Part shown: positions 49,609 through 59,766 of the stretch, piece after piece
Numbering within the stretch: the stretch's first letter is position 1
Layout: every line of letters starts with the position of its first letter
Assembly (NCBI GenBank): GCA_029945945.1
Contig: JAQSDM010000013.1
Span: forward strand, 62,001 to 126,000
Direction: 5' to 3'
DNA length: 64,000 nucleotides
Origin: Algoriphagus sp.
GTDB taxonomy: Bacteria > Bacteroidota > Bacteroidia > Cytophagales > Cyclobacteriaceae
Program-made: the position numbers and the translations under genes
Notes under the pieces: generated by a model
Databases searched by the model: none
The model's input: only the letters and a program-made list of their open reading frames with translations
What the model was told of the DNA's origin: nothing

Positions 49609-49946
49609 TGTTTTATTCAGTTAGTCCTTAATACAATTTTTGCATATAACCAGTAACACTTTTAGCTTTCATGTTTAACGATCTTCGGAAGAATTTCAAT
49701 CAAATTCCTTCGCTTAATCAACTATTTATCAACCTTTCTCCCTCAATTTTTGAATACTTAAAATTAGAGCTAATAAAAATTAATTAAAATTAATTGACAC
49801 ATATTGTCGTCATAAAGTTTACCAGACTCAAAGCCCTCTTAGGATTAAAACTGGCTCTTCAATAAAAACTCAACGGCAAATCAGGAATTTTCCCTAATTT
49901 TGAGTCCCATAAGAACCCAACCAAAATCACGCCTGCCTCATTTCTT
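49609..49946. other. Gene-free region upstream of pyrG
   Basis: Over about 340 nt no gene is seen. It contains an AT-rich direct repeat AAAATTAATT (twice near 49776-49795) and the pyrG -7 box. No RNA structure was recognised. Confidence 0.4.
49895..49902 (+). promoter_or_regulatory. -7 box of pyrG
   Basis: TAATTTTG, an exact TAnnTTTG match, 44 nt before the pyrG ATG. Confidence 0.5.
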
Positions 49947-51566
49947 ATGGCCTCATCCACCAAGTACATCTTTATCACCGGAGGCGTTACCTCCTCTCTC
50001 GGAAAAGGCATCATTGCTGCTTCATTAGGCAAACTGCTTCAGTCCAGAGGGATCACTGTAACCATCCAAAAATTTGATCCTTATCTGAATATCGATCCGG
50101 GAACTCTCAACCCATATGAGCACGGGGAGTGCTATGTGACTGACGACGGAGCCGAGACTGATCTGGATCTTGGCCATTACGAACGGTTTCTGAATGTGCC
50201 TACTTCGCAAAGCAACAACATCACTACCGGCAGGATTTACAACAACGTCATCACCAAGGAAAGAAAAGGAGAATTTCTAGGCAAAACAGTTCAGGTAATC
50301 CCTCACATCACCGACGAGATTAAATCCAATTTCTATAAACTGGGACAGGAAGGAAAGTATGATGTAATTATCACTGAAATTGGTGGTTGCGTCGGAGATA
50401 TCGAATCACTCCCATTTATTGAAGCTGTGAGACAGGCTCGTTGGGATTTGGGTCCAAGTAATTTTTTGTCAATTCACCTGACGCTGATTCCTTATTTGAA
50501 GGCTGCAAAAGAACTCAAGACAAAGCCAACCCAACATTCTGTAAAGCAATTATTGGAAGCTGGTATTCAGCCTGACATTCTTGTATGCCGCACAGAGTAT
50601 CATCTTCCTGCTGAAGTGAAAAAGAAACTTGCTCTATTCTGCAACGTGCAAATCAATAATGTGATTGAGGCTATGGACGCTGATTCAATTTATGATGTGC
50701 CCCTTTTGATGAAAAAGGAAAAGCTGGACGAGCGGGTGATGACCAAATTGAAGCTGACCTCGAAAATCCCTCTTGATCTTGAGAGCTGGAAAGATTTCCT
50801 AGGAAAGCTAAAAAACCCAACTCAGGACGTCACCATCGGTCTAATAGGCAAATATGTATCGCTCCCGGATTCTTACAAATCCATCATCGAATCATTTACC
50901 CATGCAGGAGCATCAATCGAGTGCCAGGTTAATCTTAAGCTTATTTCTTCCGAGGAAATAAATTCTGATAATTTCCAGGCAAAACTTGAAGAACTGGATG
51001 GAATTCTTGTTGCTCCGGGATTTGGAGAGCGAGGATTTGAGGGGAAAATCGAAACTGTCCGATATGCACGAGAAAACAAGGTTCCCTTCTTTGGGATCTG
51101 CTTGGGAATGCAGGTGGCCGTGATCGAATTTGCAAGAAATGTGCTGGGAATCGAGGATGCCAATAGCACCGAAATGGATCCGATGACAACCAATCCGGTC
51201 ATCGCCCTGATGGAAGAGCAAAAGAAAGTTGACCAAATGGGCGGAACTATGCGACTTGGTTCGTATGCTTGCGACCTCAAAAAATCAAGTAAAGCTTTTG
51301 CTGCTTATGGAAAGCAAAAAATCCAGGAAAGACATCGTCACCGATATGAATTCAACAACGACTATCTAGAGCAAATAGAAAGTAAAGGAATGATCGCAAC
51401 CGGCAAAAATCCAGAAACCGGACTTGTGGAAATCATGGAAATCAAAAACCATCCTTGGTTTGTGGGAGTTCAGTTTCACCCTGAGTACAAAAGTACCGTT
51501 TTAAATCCTCAACCGCTTTTTGTGAATTTCATTCAGGCGGCAATTGATAATAAAAAAATAAAATAA
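49947..51566 (+). CDS. pyrG: CTP synthase
   Basis: This 539-residue enzyme makes CTP from UTP, ATP and glutamine. The N-terminal synthetase has [20 protein letters not shown] and [20 protein letters not shown]. The C-terminal amidotransferase has the Cys in [18 protein letters not shown] and the His/Glu in VQFHPEYKS. Full length. yidC follows after 45 nt, with no strong terminator between, so they may share a transcript. Confidence 0.97.
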   Translation: MASSTKYIFITGGVTSSLGKGIIAASLGKLLQSRGITVTIQKFDPYLNIDPGTLNPYEHGECYVTDDGAETDLDLGHYERFLNVPTSQSNNITTGRIYNNVITKERKGEFLGKTVQVIPHITDEIKSNFYKLGQEGKYDVIITEIGGCVGDIESLPFIEAVRQARWDLGPSNFLSIHLTLIPYLKAAKELKTKPTQHSVKQLLEAGIQPDILVCRTEYHLPAEVKKKLALFCNVQINNVIEAMDADSIYDVPLLMKKEKLDERVMTKLKLTSKIPLDLESWKDFLGKLKNPTQDVTIGLIGKYVSLPDSYKSIIESFTHAGASIECQVNLKLISSEEINSDNFQAKLEELDGILVAPGFGERGFEGKIETVRYARENKVPFFGICLGMQVAVIEFARNVLGIEDANSTEMDPMTTNPVIALMEEQKKVDQMGGTMRLGSYACDLKKSSKAFAAYGKQKIQERHRHRYEFNNDYLEQIESKGMIATGKNPETGLVEIMEIKNHPWFVGVQFHPEYKSTVLNPQPLFVNFIQAAIDNKKIK

Positions 51567-51611
51567 GCACTCATTTATCGGAAGCTCGCTTCCGGTTTTA
51601 AGATTTAATTT

Positions 51612-53414
51612 ATGGACAAAAATCAAGCAACGGGTTTGATTCTTTTCGCAGCAGTAATCCTGGTTTACTCAATCTTTTTTGCGAGTAGCCCTGAAATCCC
51701 TGAAGTCGAAACTAACCCAGTTGCCCAAACTGAAACAGTTCAGGAAGCTCAACCTTCTCCGAACCAACAGGTTTTAGCAGGCAACGATAGTACCCTGGAT
51801 GCAAGCCGAATTGAAAAATTCGGAGTGTTGGCAAACCTCACCCAAGGAAGTGAAGAAGAAATCATGTTGGAAAATGACCTGATTCAGGTTAAAATCTCAA
51901 CAAAAGGAGCTCAAATCAAACAAGTTATTTTAAAAGAATACAAGAGCTGGACGATGGAGCCTTTGATTCTTTTCGATGAAGAGACTTCAAAAATGGCGTT
52001 CTCTCTGGAAAGTCAAAAAGGCAATTTGAACCTGGAAGACCTTTATTTTCAATCTGAAATTTCAAATTCTGAAAATGACGAAGGCGTCAAAACCCAAACC
52101 CTGACCCTTAAAGCCGGAACTGAAAGCGGCCAATTGATCCAAACTTTTTCGCTTGCAGACGGCAGTTATGTTGTAGCCAAATCGTTCGAAGTGGATCGTT
52201 ATGCTGGTTTTTTCACAGGAAATTCCCTTCAGATGACTTGGGAAGATCAGATAAAAGCTCAGGAAAAAGACCTTGCTGAATCTAGAAGAAAAACAGAAGT
52301 TAACTATTATCTGAGCTCAGAATCCTATGAGCACTTAGGAGTTGGCGACGATGCCGAGCAGGAGATTGTTGAAGAACCCGTGAAATGGGTGGCTTTCAGT
52401 CAGCGATTTTTCACAGCAGGTATAATAGCAGACAGTGTCTTCCAAAATGTAAATCTTTCACAGAGCACTCCAACTGACAGCTTGATTGTTCGAAGTATGG
52501 CTACTTCTTTGAGCATTCCTATGGAAAATGGGGCTGCCTCGATGAGTTTTTACTTCGGTCCTGACAAGTACAAAACCCTCAAGACCATCACAGAAGGTTT
52601 TGAGAACAACGTAGACATGGGTTATTTCTTTGTCTCTTGGGTAAATAAATACATCATTGTCAATCTCTTTGCACTTCTGGAAGATTACTTCACCAACTAC
52701 GGAGTAATTATAATCCTGATTGTTCTACTCATCAAAATGGTTCTTTTCCCGCTGACTTATAAGTCTTACATGGGTATGGCCAAAATGAGAGTAATTAAGC
52801 CGGAAATCGATGAGTTGAAAGAAAAGTACGGAGATGATGCTACCAAAATGCAGCAAGAGCAGATGAAGCTTTTCTCTCAGCTTGGAGTAAGTCCTATTTC
52901 AGGATGTCTTCCTCTTCTGCTTCAGATGCCTTTCCTTTTTGCGATGTTCTTCTTTTTCCCCAATGCTATCGAACTACGTCAGGAATCTTTCTGGTGGGCA
53001 GATGACCTTTCTACATATGACACCTTCATCAGCCTTCCATTTACGATTCCTTTCTATGGAGCACACGTAAGTTTGTTCACGCTTTTGATGACAGTTTCGC
53101 AGATTGTTTATACCCACTTTAACAATCAATTGACCACCGCAACTGGTCCGATGAAGAACCTTGGCTACATCATGCCGGTCATGTTCATGTTTGTCTTGAA
53201 CTCTTACCCTGCAGGTCTTAGCTTCTATTATTTTGTCTCCAACATGGTGACTTTTGCTCAGCAGGCTTTGATCAAGCTTTTCGTAGATGATAAAAAAATT
53301 CGAGAAAAAGTTGAAGAAAACAAGGTTAAGAATGTGAATAAAAAGAAATCGAAATTCCAACAGCGATTGGAAGATGCGATGAGATCCGCAGACACCGCTA
53401 AGAAAAAACAATGA
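51612..53414 (+). CDS. yidC: Membrane protein insertase YidC
   Basis: This 600-residue inner-membrane insertase folds and inserts proteins alone or with Sec. The first TM (about residues 5-23) is followed by a large periplasmic domain (about 60-340). Five C-terminal TMs carry the insertase core, including the Arg/Lys-containing groove region LTYKSYMGMAKMRVIKPEI and GCLPLLLQMPFLFAMFFFF, with a basic C-terminal tail (KKKSKFQQRLEDAM) for ribosome contact. The gram-negative form. Confidence 0.95.
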   Translation: MDKNQATGLILFAAVILVYSIFFASSPEIPEVETNPVAQTETVQEAQPSPNQQVLAGNDSTLDASRIEKFGVLANLTQGSEEEIMLENDLIQVKISTKGAQIKQVILKEYKSWTMEPLILFDEETSKMAFSLESQKGNLNLEDLYFQSEISNSENDEGVKTQTLTLKAGTESGQLIQTFSLADGSYVVAKSFEVDRYAGFFTGNSLQMTWEDQIKAQEKDLAESRRKTEVNYYLSSESYEHLGVGDDAEQEIVEEPVKWVAFSQRFFTAGIIADSVFQNVNLSQSTPTDSLIVRSMATSLSIPMENGAASMSFYFGPDKYKTLKTITEGFENNVDMGYFFVSWVNKYIIVNLFALLEDYFTNYGVIIILIVLLIKMVLFPLTYKSYMGMAKMRVIKPEIDELKEKYGDDATKMQQEQMKLFSQLGVSPISGCLPLLLQMPFLFAMFFFFPNAIELRQESFWWADDLSTYDTFISLPFTIPFYGAHVSLFTLLMTVSQIVYTHFNNQLTTATGPMKNLGYIMPVMFMFVLNSYPAGLSFYYFVSNMVTFAQQALIKLFVDDKKIREKVEENKVKNVNKKKSKFQQRLEDAMRSADTAKKKQ

Positions 53415-53417
53415 TTG

Positions 53418-53446
53418 AAAGAGCCTTTTTTAGGCTCTTTTTTTTA
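53418..53446 (+). terminator. Terminator after yidC
   Basis: AAAGAGCC / GGCTCTTT (8 bp) with a 7-nt loop, followed by eight T. Confidence 0.88.
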
Positions 53447-53734
53447 GGCTTCTTAGTCAAACCGAGTACAATGAAGCAGGGATTTCAGCGTTAAAGGTTC
53501 CAGATTTATTTTGCCTCATTTCTTCCAAAAAGAAAATCATCTCTAAGAATTAATCGAGCTAAATGAACGAAAAAAGCTTGATTTAAATGGTTTTTCAAAG
53601 AAAAATCCGACCAAACTCAACTTTAAGCTGAATGAATACTAAGATAGTGCAGAGGCAAAAAATCCCTTGGATTCGACCGGAAAAGAGTTGATTTTGCTTA
53701 ATATTGGAAGTTCAAATACCCACTAAAAAACACC
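53447..53734. other. Gap between yidC and parA with a weak promoter
   Basis: No gene is seen. TTG (53667-53669), 19 nt, TGATTTTG (53689-53696) resembles the promoter pattern with one mismatch and would drive parA. No parS-like site is apparent here. Confidence 0.4.
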
Positions 53735-54517
53735 ATGGGAAAAATTATTGCCATTGCCAATCAAAAAGGCGGAGTAGGCAAAACAACTACAGCAATGAAC
53801 CTGGCCGCCAGCCTTGCTGTGCTGGAATTTAAGACCTTGGTGATCGACGCAGATCCTCAGGCAAATACAACTTCCGGACTTGGTCACGACCCAAAGTCTA
53901 TAAATACCAGTATTTATGAGTGCATGGTAGATGGCATAGAAGTAAAAGATATTATTCTTTCCACCACACTTGAGCATCTTGATCTTGTACCTTCCCATAT
54001 CGACCTGGTGGGTGCAGAAGTGGAGATGATCAATATGGATAATCGGGAGGAAAAAATGAAAGCAGTCATTTCCGAGCTTAAAGAAATGTATGATTTCATC
54101 ATCATCGACTGCTCACCTTCCCTCGGATTAATTACAATCAATGCTTTGACTGCTGCTAATTCAGTAATCATTCCGGTGCAATGCGAATATTTTGCCCTCG
54201 AAGGCCTTGGCAAGCTTCTTAATACAATCAAAATTATTCAGACTCGATTAAATCCTGAACTGGAGATCGAAGGAATTCTACTTACGATGTACGATATGAG
54301 GCTCAGGCTTTCCAATCAGGTCGTGGAAGAAGTTCGCGTCCATTTCAAAAACATGGTTTTTGATACCATAATTCCTCGTAATGTACGCTTGAGCGAAGCT
54401 CCTAGCTTTGGTCTGCCTGCTATCGCGTTCGATGCAGATGGCAAAGGAGCCTTAGCATATCTCAATTTGGCTGGCGAAATCGCAAAGAAAAACGGCCTGC
54501 ACAAAGTGACCACATAA
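53735..54517 (+). CDS. parA: Chromosome partitioning ATPase ParA/Soj
   Basis: This 260-residue deviant Walker A ATPase moves ParB-bound origins. Motif: [18 protein letters not shown] (residues 8-25), [23 protein letters not shown] (Walker B) and the DNA-binding basic region near [15 protein letters not shown]. No N-terminal HTH, as in chromosomal Soj. parB follows after 2 nt. Confidence 0.95.
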   Translation: MGKIIAIANQKGGVGKTTTAMNLAASLAVLEFKTLVIDADPQANTTSGLGHDPKSINTSIYECMVDGIEVKDIILSTTLEHLDLVPSHIDLVGAEVEMINMDNREEKMKAVISELKEMYDFIIIDCSPSLGLITINALTAANSVIIPVQCEYFALEGLGKLLNTIKIIQTRLNPELEIEGILLTMYDMRLRLSNQVVEEVRVHFKNMVFDTIIPRNVRLSEAPSFGLPAIAFDADGKGALAYLNLAGEIAKKNGLHKVTT

Positions 54518-54519
54518 TC

Positions 54520-55431
54520 ATGTCCGATCAGAAACCGAATCATAAAAAAAGTGCGTTAGGGAGAGGTCTTGGAGCTCTGCTTGAAGACAGTCCTGCCAAG
54601 CATCGATCTGGTGATATACTTCCGGAAGTAGTGAGAACCGGAATTTTTGAAATTTCATTAGAGGAAATACAGGTTAATCCCTTTCAGCCAAGGGTTCATT
54701 TTGACAAAAATGCACTTCAGGAACTGGCAGAGTCCATCAGGGTCCAAGGCATCATACAGCCAATCACTGTCAGAAAGCTCGCTCCCAACGAATACCAGCT
54801 TATTTCTGGTGAACGCCGTTTTCAGGCTTCCAAGATTGCCGGATTGACCCAAATTCCTGCTTACGTTCGTACTGCCAATGACCAACAAATGCTGGAAATG
54901 GCCTTAATCGAAAACATTCAGCGTGAAAATCTGAATGCATTGGAAATTGCTCATTCCTATCAGCGCTTATTGGCTGAGTGTAATTTGAAGCAAGAGGAAC
55001 TCGGAGATCGAGTCGGAAAAAACAGAACAACTGTCAATAACTATTTGCGATTATTGAAGCTCCCTCCTACTATTCAGGCTGCGATCAGAGATCAGCAAAT
55101 CTCCATGGGACATGCAAGAGCTTTGATCAATGTCGAAAGTGTTGATAAGCAACTAGCCATCTTCAAAAAAGCAGTTGATGAAGAATTGAGTGTTAGGCAA
55201 GTGGAAGCACTTGTGAAAGCCCTTAGCGAAGTAAAAGCTGAGAATAAAGCTAACTCTGAACTCGACCCTGTCAAGAAATACGAAATAAACAAAATCCAAC
55301 AGCGTCTTGCATCACACTTTGGTACCAAAGTCTCTTTAAAATCTGACCCCAAAAATAAAGGCGAAATTAAAATCCCTTTCAACTCGGCTACAGATCTCAA
55401 CCGAATTCTCGAAATCCTCGAACTCATCTGA
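54520..55431 (+). CDS. parB: Chromosome partitioning protein ParB/Spo0J
   Basis: This 303-residue CTP-dependent DNA clamp has the nuclease-fold N-domain (VNPFQPRVHFD, GIIQPITVR, LISGERRFQASKIAGL, ENIQRENLNALEIAHSYQRL) and the HTH that reads parS (LGDRVGKNRTTVNNYLRLLKL). A C-terminal dimer domain (about 250-303) closes it. It forms a unit with parA and a DUF5683 gene. Confidence 0.95.
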   Translation: MSDQKPNHKKSALGRGLGALLEDSPAKHRSGDILPEVVRTGIFEISLEEIQVNPFQPRVHFDKNALQELAESIRVQGIIQPITVRKLAPNEYQLISGERRFQASKIAGLTQIPAYVRTANDQQMLEMALIENIQRENLNALEIAHSYQRLLAECNLKQEELGDRVGKNRTTVNNYLRLLKLPPTIQAAIRDQQISMGHARALINVESVDKQLAIFKKAVDEELSVRQVEALVKALSEVKAENKANSELDPVKKYEINKIQQRLASHFGTKVSLKSDPKNKGEIKIPFNSATDLNRILEILELI

Positions 55432-55434
55432 TCC

Positions 55435-56028
55435 TTGCACTTTCTTCTTTCCCATAGAATATCAAAAACTAAAGCCCCATGGATCGCCTTGGGACTTTTG
55501 CTTTTTTGGTTCGGATTGACTGGAGAATTGGTAGCTCAGGAAGTAGAACCAATAAAACCTAAAAAGGAAAAGCCAGACTATTCTTCTCTTCCAAAAAACC
55601 CAAGAAAGGCAGCTATCCTATCGGCAATTTTGCCCGGTGCTGGTCAAGTGTACAATAACAAAGCTTGGAAAGTCCCTCTCATTTATAGCGGATTGGCCAT
55701 TGACATCTATTTCATCGGATACAATAACCGCAGGTATAACGTCTTCAATGATGCATTGGAAGCTTTTGACAACGGTGACGCCTCCCAATTTCCAAGTCTA
55801 AACCGAGAAGCATTGGTCAGAAATATTGATTATTGGAGAAGAAACCGAGATCTTACCATCCTTCTTCTGGGAGTAATTTATGCGCTGAATATCGTCGATG
55901 CTAATGTAGATGCCCATCTTTCGGGCTTTGAGATTACTGATGATTTGGCATTGGATATCAGGCCTCACTTCGAAAGTTTCTCAGTAAAAAATAATTCGCT
56001 AGGCGTTTCATTCAAACTAAAATTCTAA
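55435..56028 (+). CDS. DUF5683 membrane-associated protein
   Basis: The protein has 197 residues. The start is TTG at 55435, because the parB stop codon (55429-55431) is in frame just upstream and no ATG fits. A signal or anchor (about residues 14-34) precedes the DUF5683 core PRKAAILSAILPGAGQVYNN with KVPLIYSGLAIDIYFIGYNN, a small multi-helix membrane domain. The family is Bacteroidota-typical, function unknown. It lies between parB and dapB, with gaps of 3 and 2 nt, so it is part of a long operon. Confidence 0.88.
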   Translation: MHFLLSHRISKTKAPWIALGLLLFWFGLTGELVAQEVEPIKPKKEKPDYSSLPKNPRKAAILSAILPGAGQVYNNKAWKVPLIYSGLAIDIYFIGYNNRRYNVFNDALEAFDNGDASQFPSLNREALVRNIDYWRRNRDLTILLLGVIYALNIVDANVDAHLSGFEITDDLALDIRPHFESFSVKNNSLGVSFKLKF

Positions 56029-56030
56029 CA

Positions 56031-56753
56031 ATGAATATTCTTTTACTCGGTTATGGTAAAATGGGGCAACTCATTGGCCAGATTGCCGAATCCCGAGGGC
56101 ACCATATTATTGGAAAAATAAATATCGATAATCGATCAGATCTGGATTCATTAAATCCTGAACTCATTGATGTTGCGATCGAGTTTAGCCAGCCTGAGGC
56201 TGCGGTTGAAAATATCAAGTGGGCCTTGGAGAGAAATATCCCAATACTTTCTGGTACTACTGGCTGGCTGGCTGGCAAACCCGAAATTGAAAAACTTACT
56301 CTGGAATTGGATGGGACATTTTTTTACGCATCCAACTACAGTATCGGTGTAAATATTTTCTTCAAAATCAATGAATTTCTGGCCAAACTAATCAATGAGT
56401 CAGGTGGATACAAAGCATCCGTAGAAGAGATCCATCACACAGCTAAACTAGATGCACCGTCAGGTACAGCAATTACTTTGGCAGAGGGAATTGTCCGCTC
56501 GATTAGTTCTTTAAAAAGCTGGCACCTGTCCGAACATGCGACCGTTAACGAACAGTCACTACCGATCACTTCCAAGCGAATCGACCCGGCACCAGGCACC
56601 CATATAATACGCTATGAGTCTGAAATAGACACCATTGAAATCAGACATACCGCACACAGCAGACAAGGTTTTGTCCTTGGTGCGATTTTGGTGGCTGAGT
56701 GGATTCAGGGAAAGAAAGGCGTACTTTCCATGGACGATTTCCTATCTTTCTGA
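56031..56753 (+). CDS. dapB: 4-hydroxy-tetrahydrodipicolinate reductase
   Basis: This 240-residue NAD(P)H-dependent enzyme acts in lysine and diaminopimelate synthesis. GYGKMGQLIG is the Rossmann loop, SGTTGW the cofactor contact, and VEEIHHTAKLDAPSGTA the active-site motif with catalytic His and Lys. It starts 2 nt after DUF5683 and is followed by lepB. Confidence 0.95.
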   Translation: MNILLLGYGKMGQLIGQIAESRGHHIIGKINIDNRSDLDSLNPELIDVAIEFSQPEAAVENIKWALERNIPILSGTTGWLAGKPEIEKLTLELDGTFFYASNYSIGVNIFFKINEFLAKLINESGGYKASVEEIHHTAKLDAPSGTAITLAEGIVRSISSLKSWHLSEHATVNEQSLPITSKRIDPAPGTHIIRYESEIDTIEIRHTAHSRQGFVLGAILVAEWIQGKKGVLSMDDFLSF

Positions 56754-56767
56754 AATATTTACCTAAG

Positions 56768-57841
56768 ATGAGCCACCCAAAAAAGAAAAAATCTGCAGCC
56801 CGTGAATGGGTAGATGCATTGGTATTTGCAGTAGTCGCTGCCAGCTTGATCCGCTGGCTTTTTCTTGAGCCTTTTACTATTCCGACTGCTTCCATGGAAA
56901 AGTCCCTGCTCGTTGGAGATTTCCTATTTGTAAGCAAGATGCACTACGGAACCAGAATTCCTAAAACTCCCCTTCAGGTCCCCTTAACCCATCAAAAGAT
57001 CTGGGGCACAGAAATTCCGTCCTATTCCGATGCTATTCAATTACCTTATATGAGGCTTCCTGGCTTCAGTGATGTTGAAAGAAATGACGTTGTTGTTTTC
57101 AATTACCCAGTTGAATTCCAATACCCTGCCGACCTTAAAACAAATTACATCAAGCGTGCAGTAGGAATTGCCGGTGACATTGTGGAAGTCAAAAATGGCG
57201 ACCTTTATGTTAACGGAGAGGCTTCTCCAAAGCCTGAACAAATGCAATATTCTTACGATTTGATGACAAATCGACCTCTTAACGCAGAGTTCTTTTCTGA
57301 TTACGGAGTAAATGAAGAAAGCTTCCTGAAATTTACTGACAATTCAGGCTATTTGGTTTTTGCAAGCGATGAAGTAATCAATCAATTGAAATCATCACCC
57401 GTTGTAACATCCATAACCAAAAGGATTCAAACCATAGGCGGAGAATCGGGAATTTTTCCTGACGGCATGATGATGGGATGGAACAGAGATACGTATGGAC
57501 CTCTTCAAATTCCGGCAGAAGGATGGACAATTCCTTTGACTACAGAAAATGTGATCAAATATGGTTTTACAATTGAAAAGTACGAGGGACTTGATCAAGT
57601 AGAACTTAAGGAAGGTCAACTTTTCATTGATGGTCAAAAGGCTGAAAACTATACCTTCAAACAGAATTATTACTTCATGATGGGAGATAACCGACATGAT
57701 TCACTTGATTCACGCTATTGGGGTTTCGTGCCAGAAGATCACATCGTTGGCAAAGCCTGGTTCCTGTGGCTGTCATTGGACAAATATGAATCCATGTTCA
57801 ACAAAATACGCTGGAGCAGAATCTTCAAAGGAATAGAATAA
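56768..57841 (+). CDS. lepB: Signal peptidase I
   Basis: The ATG at 56768 gives 357 residues; a frame open to 56699 overlaps dapB. After the basic N-terminus (SHPKKKKSAAREW) one TM anchors the enzyme. The nucleophile is Ser42 in IPTASMEKSLLVGD and the general base Lys129 in NYIKRAVGIAGD. The final box MMGDNRHDSLDSRYWG is present. A long insert between box D and E (about residues 145-300) is typical of Bacteroidota. It cleaves Sec signal peptides at the inner membrane. Confidence 0.95.
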   Translation: MSHPKKKKSAAREWVDALVFAVVAASLIRWLFLEPFTIPTASMEKSLLVGDFLFVSKMHYGTRIPKTPLQVPLTHQKIWGTEIPSYSDAIQLPYMRLPGFSDVERNDVVVFNYPVEFQYPADLKTNYIKRAVGIAGDIVEVKNGDLYVNGEASPKPEQMQYSYDLMTNRPLNAEFFSDYGVNEESFLKFTDNSGYLVFASDEVINQLKSSPVVTSITKRIQTIGGESGIFPDGMMMGWNRDTYGPLQIPAEGWTIPLTTENVIKYGFTIEKYEGLDQVELKEGQLFIDGQKAENYTFKQNYYFMMGDNRHDSLDSRYWGFVPEDHIVGKAWFLWLSLDKYESMFNKIRWSRIFKGIE

Positions 57842-57870
57842 AGAAAGCCGGGATATCCCGGCTTTCTTCT
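57841..57870. terminator. Bidirectional terminator between lepB and ung
   Basis: AAGAAAGCCGGG / CCCGGCTTTCTT, a perfect 12-bp stem with loop ATAT, starting at the lepB stop codon. Tails are A/T-rich but without a long T-run. Confidence 0.8.
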
Positions 57871-58533
57871 TTACCACTCGATTGGTTCTAATCCCTTGGA
57901 AATTAAAAAGGAATTGGCTTGTGAAAAGTGTTTGCACCCTAAAAATCCACGATGGGCAGAAAGGGGACTTGGATGAGGAGCTTTCAAAATCAAATGTTTT
58001 GATTCATCTATTAGCTCTTCTTTCTTTTGAGCATACGCTCCCCAAAGCATAAAAACCACATGAGGCTGAGAATTACTGATTTTTCGGATTACTTCATCAG
58101 TAAATTGCTCCCAACCTTTTTTTTGGTGGGAACCAGCTAAAGTGGCTTTAACAGTCAGGGTTGCATTCAGCAGAAAAACTCCCTGATCAGCCCATCTCGT
58201 CAAATCTCCATTTGGCGGCATATCCTTTCCCAAATCAGATTTTATTTCTTTGAAAATATTTAAAAGACTCGGAGGAAATGGGGTACCTGGCTTGACAGAA
58301 AATGACAAGCCATGAGCCTGATCCGGGCCATGATACGGATCCTGACCCAAAATCACCACTTTGACCTTTTTAATGGGACAATGCCAAAAAGCATTGAATA
58401 TCTCTTTTCCTGGTGGAAAAACTTTACCATTGGAATATTCGTCCTTAACAAACGACGCTAACTCTTTAAAATAATCTTGTTGAAAGACCTTCTCCAAGGC
58501 AACTTCCCAAGAGGGCTCAATAGTAACCTTCAT
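57871..58533 (-). CDS. ung: Uracil-DNA glycosylase
   Basis: The ATG at 58533 gives 220 residues (normal for UDG); an extended frame to 58593 would cover the divergent promoter. Family 1 motifs: VVILGQDPYHGPDQAHGLSF (catalytic Asp), LLNATLTV, and the DNA-minor-groove loop HPSPLSAHRGFLG (catalytic His). It removes uracil from DNA. It is divergent from apaG. Confidence 0.96.
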   Translation of the reverse strand: MKVTIEPSWEVALEKVFQQDYFKELASFVKDEYSNGKVFPPGKEIFNAFWHCPIKKVKVVILGQDPYHGPDQAHGLSFSVKPGTPFPPSLLNIFKEIKSDLGKDMPPNGDLTRWADQGVFLLNATLTVKATLAGSHQKKGWEQFTDEVIRKISNSQPHVVFMLWGAYAQKKEELIDESKHLILKAPHPSPLSAHRGFLGCKHFSQANSFLISKGLEPIEW

Positions 58534-58544
58534 AGTTGCAATTA

Positions 58545-58574
58545 TTGATTTTCTAATTTCCACTTGTATCTTTA
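58545..58574 (+). promoter_or_regulatory. Probable promoter of apaG
   Basis: TTG (58545-58547), 19 nt, TATCTTTA (58567-58574); one mismatch in the -7 box, 24 nt before apaG. Confidence 0.55.
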
Positions 58575-58598
58575 CAAACTTATTTAACTTCAAACGAA

Positions 58599-58985
58599 AT
58601 GGTTACCGCAATCACCGAGGGAATTAGCGTAAGTATTGAAGTCACATATCAGGCTGAATTTTCTAATCCAAATCAGCACCATTATGTTTTCACTTACAAA
58701 GTAACAATCGAAAACAGAAGTTCTTCCACTGTTCAATTAATGAGGAGAAAATGGGAGATTTTTGATGCTGCAGAAAGCTCAAAAATTGTGGAAGGAAGCG
58801 GAGTAGTAGGCCAACAGCCCGTTTTAGAACCAGGAGAGTCTCATACTTATGTTTCGGGATGCAACTTGAAATCCGGTTTGGGAAAAATGAAAGGTGTTTA
58901 TTACATGGAAAAACTTTCAGATGGTCGAAATATTGAAGTGATCGTTCCTGAGTTTCAAATGATAGCCAGCATCTTCCACAACTAA
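58599..58985 (+). CDS. apaG: ApaG-domain protein
   Basis: The protein has 128 residues, the typical length. It matches ApaG: GISVSIEVTYQAEFSNPNQHHYVFTYKV (in parts), IENRSSSTVQLMRRKWEIFD, EGSGVVGQQPVLEPGESHTY and MKGVYYM. The fibronectin-like fold is associated with Co2+ resistance and with F-box-like binding in eukaryotes; its bacterial role is unclear. The next gene starts 1 nt after its stop. Confidence 0.93.
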   Translation: MVTAITEGISVSIEVTYQAEFSNPNQHHYVFTYKVTIENRSSSTVQLMRRKWEIFDAAESSKIVEGSGVVGQQPVLEPGESHTYVSGCNLKSGLGKMKGVYYMEKLSDGRNIEVIVPEFQMIASIFHN

Positions 58986-58986
58986 T

Positions 58987-59766
58987 TTGCCCAGCAATTT
59001 ATTTACGCTTTTTGCCTATTTAAAATACTGGTTTTCCAAAGAAGACAAGTATTCTCTTCAATCCCCTTTTTTATTCAATATATACCAGGAATTATTCAAT
59101 TTTTTTTTGGCGAGAAAGAAATCAGACCTTGATATAGAAGAAATCAGACAATTACTTCTGAATTCTAAAGTATCTATAAAAGTCGAAGATTTCGGGGCAG
59201 GATCAAAGAAAGTAAACACTCAAATAAGACGAGTTTCAGACATTACCAAGTATAGCACCAGCTCAAGGAAATTCGCCCAACTTTACCAATATTTTTGCAC
59301 ACTCACTCCCTCAAGAACAGTTTTAGAACTGGGAACTTGCATGGGTCTGACCAGCAGATACCTTTCAAGAATTGCCTCTGGCAAGACTTATACCTTTGAA
59401 GGGTCTGAAGAAATCAGAGGCATTGCTATGGGATCACAGGCAATTGAAAATCTAAATTTTATAAAGGGAAAAATTAGTGAAACATTAATCGAAATTTTGC
59501 TTCAAGTTGATCAGGTAGATTTTGCTCTGATTGACGCAAATCATACTTATCATGGCACAATGGATGCCTACAATCAAATTAAGAAAAAAGTGCTTCCAAC
59601 TTCCATTTTGGCGATTGGGGATATTCATTGGTCATCGGGAATGGAATCGGCATGGAAAGAAATAATAAGTCAAGAAGAAGTAAAACTGAGTTTAGATTTT
59701 TTCGAATGCGGAATCATTTTTTTTGACAGTCCGGTTCCAAAAAATCATTTTGTGTTAAGCCTCTGA
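58987..59766 (+). CDS. Class I SAM-dependent methyltransferase (O-methyltransferase-like)
   Basis: This 259-residue protein starts at TTG (58987), 1 nt after the apaG stop. The SAM motif is TVLELGTCMGLTSRYLSRIA (about residues 113-132), then YTFEGSEE and VDFALIDANHTYHG with the metal/acidic end, and ILAIGDIHWSSGM. The pattern resembles class I O-methyltransferases. The end overlaps the convergent TPMT-like gene by 12 nt. The substrate is unknown. Confidence 0.8.
   Translation: MPSNLFTLFAYLKYWFSKEDKYSLQSPFLFNIYQELFNFFLARKKSDLDIEEIRQLLLNSKVSIKVEDFGAGSKKVNTQIRRVSDITKYSTSSRKFAQLYQYFCTLTPSRTVLELGTCMGLTSRYLSRIASGKTYTFEGSEEIRGIAMGSQAIENLNFIKGKISETLIEILLQVDQVDFALIDANHTYHGTMDAYNQIKKKVLPTSILAIGDIHWSSGMESAWKEIISQEEVKLSLDFFECGIIFFDSPVPKNHFVLSL

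Noticed and set aside
51570..51600. GGAAGC-TC-GCTTCC hairpin between pyrG and yidC as terminator
   Set aside because: Short stem and no T-run directly after; read-through into yidC is likely.
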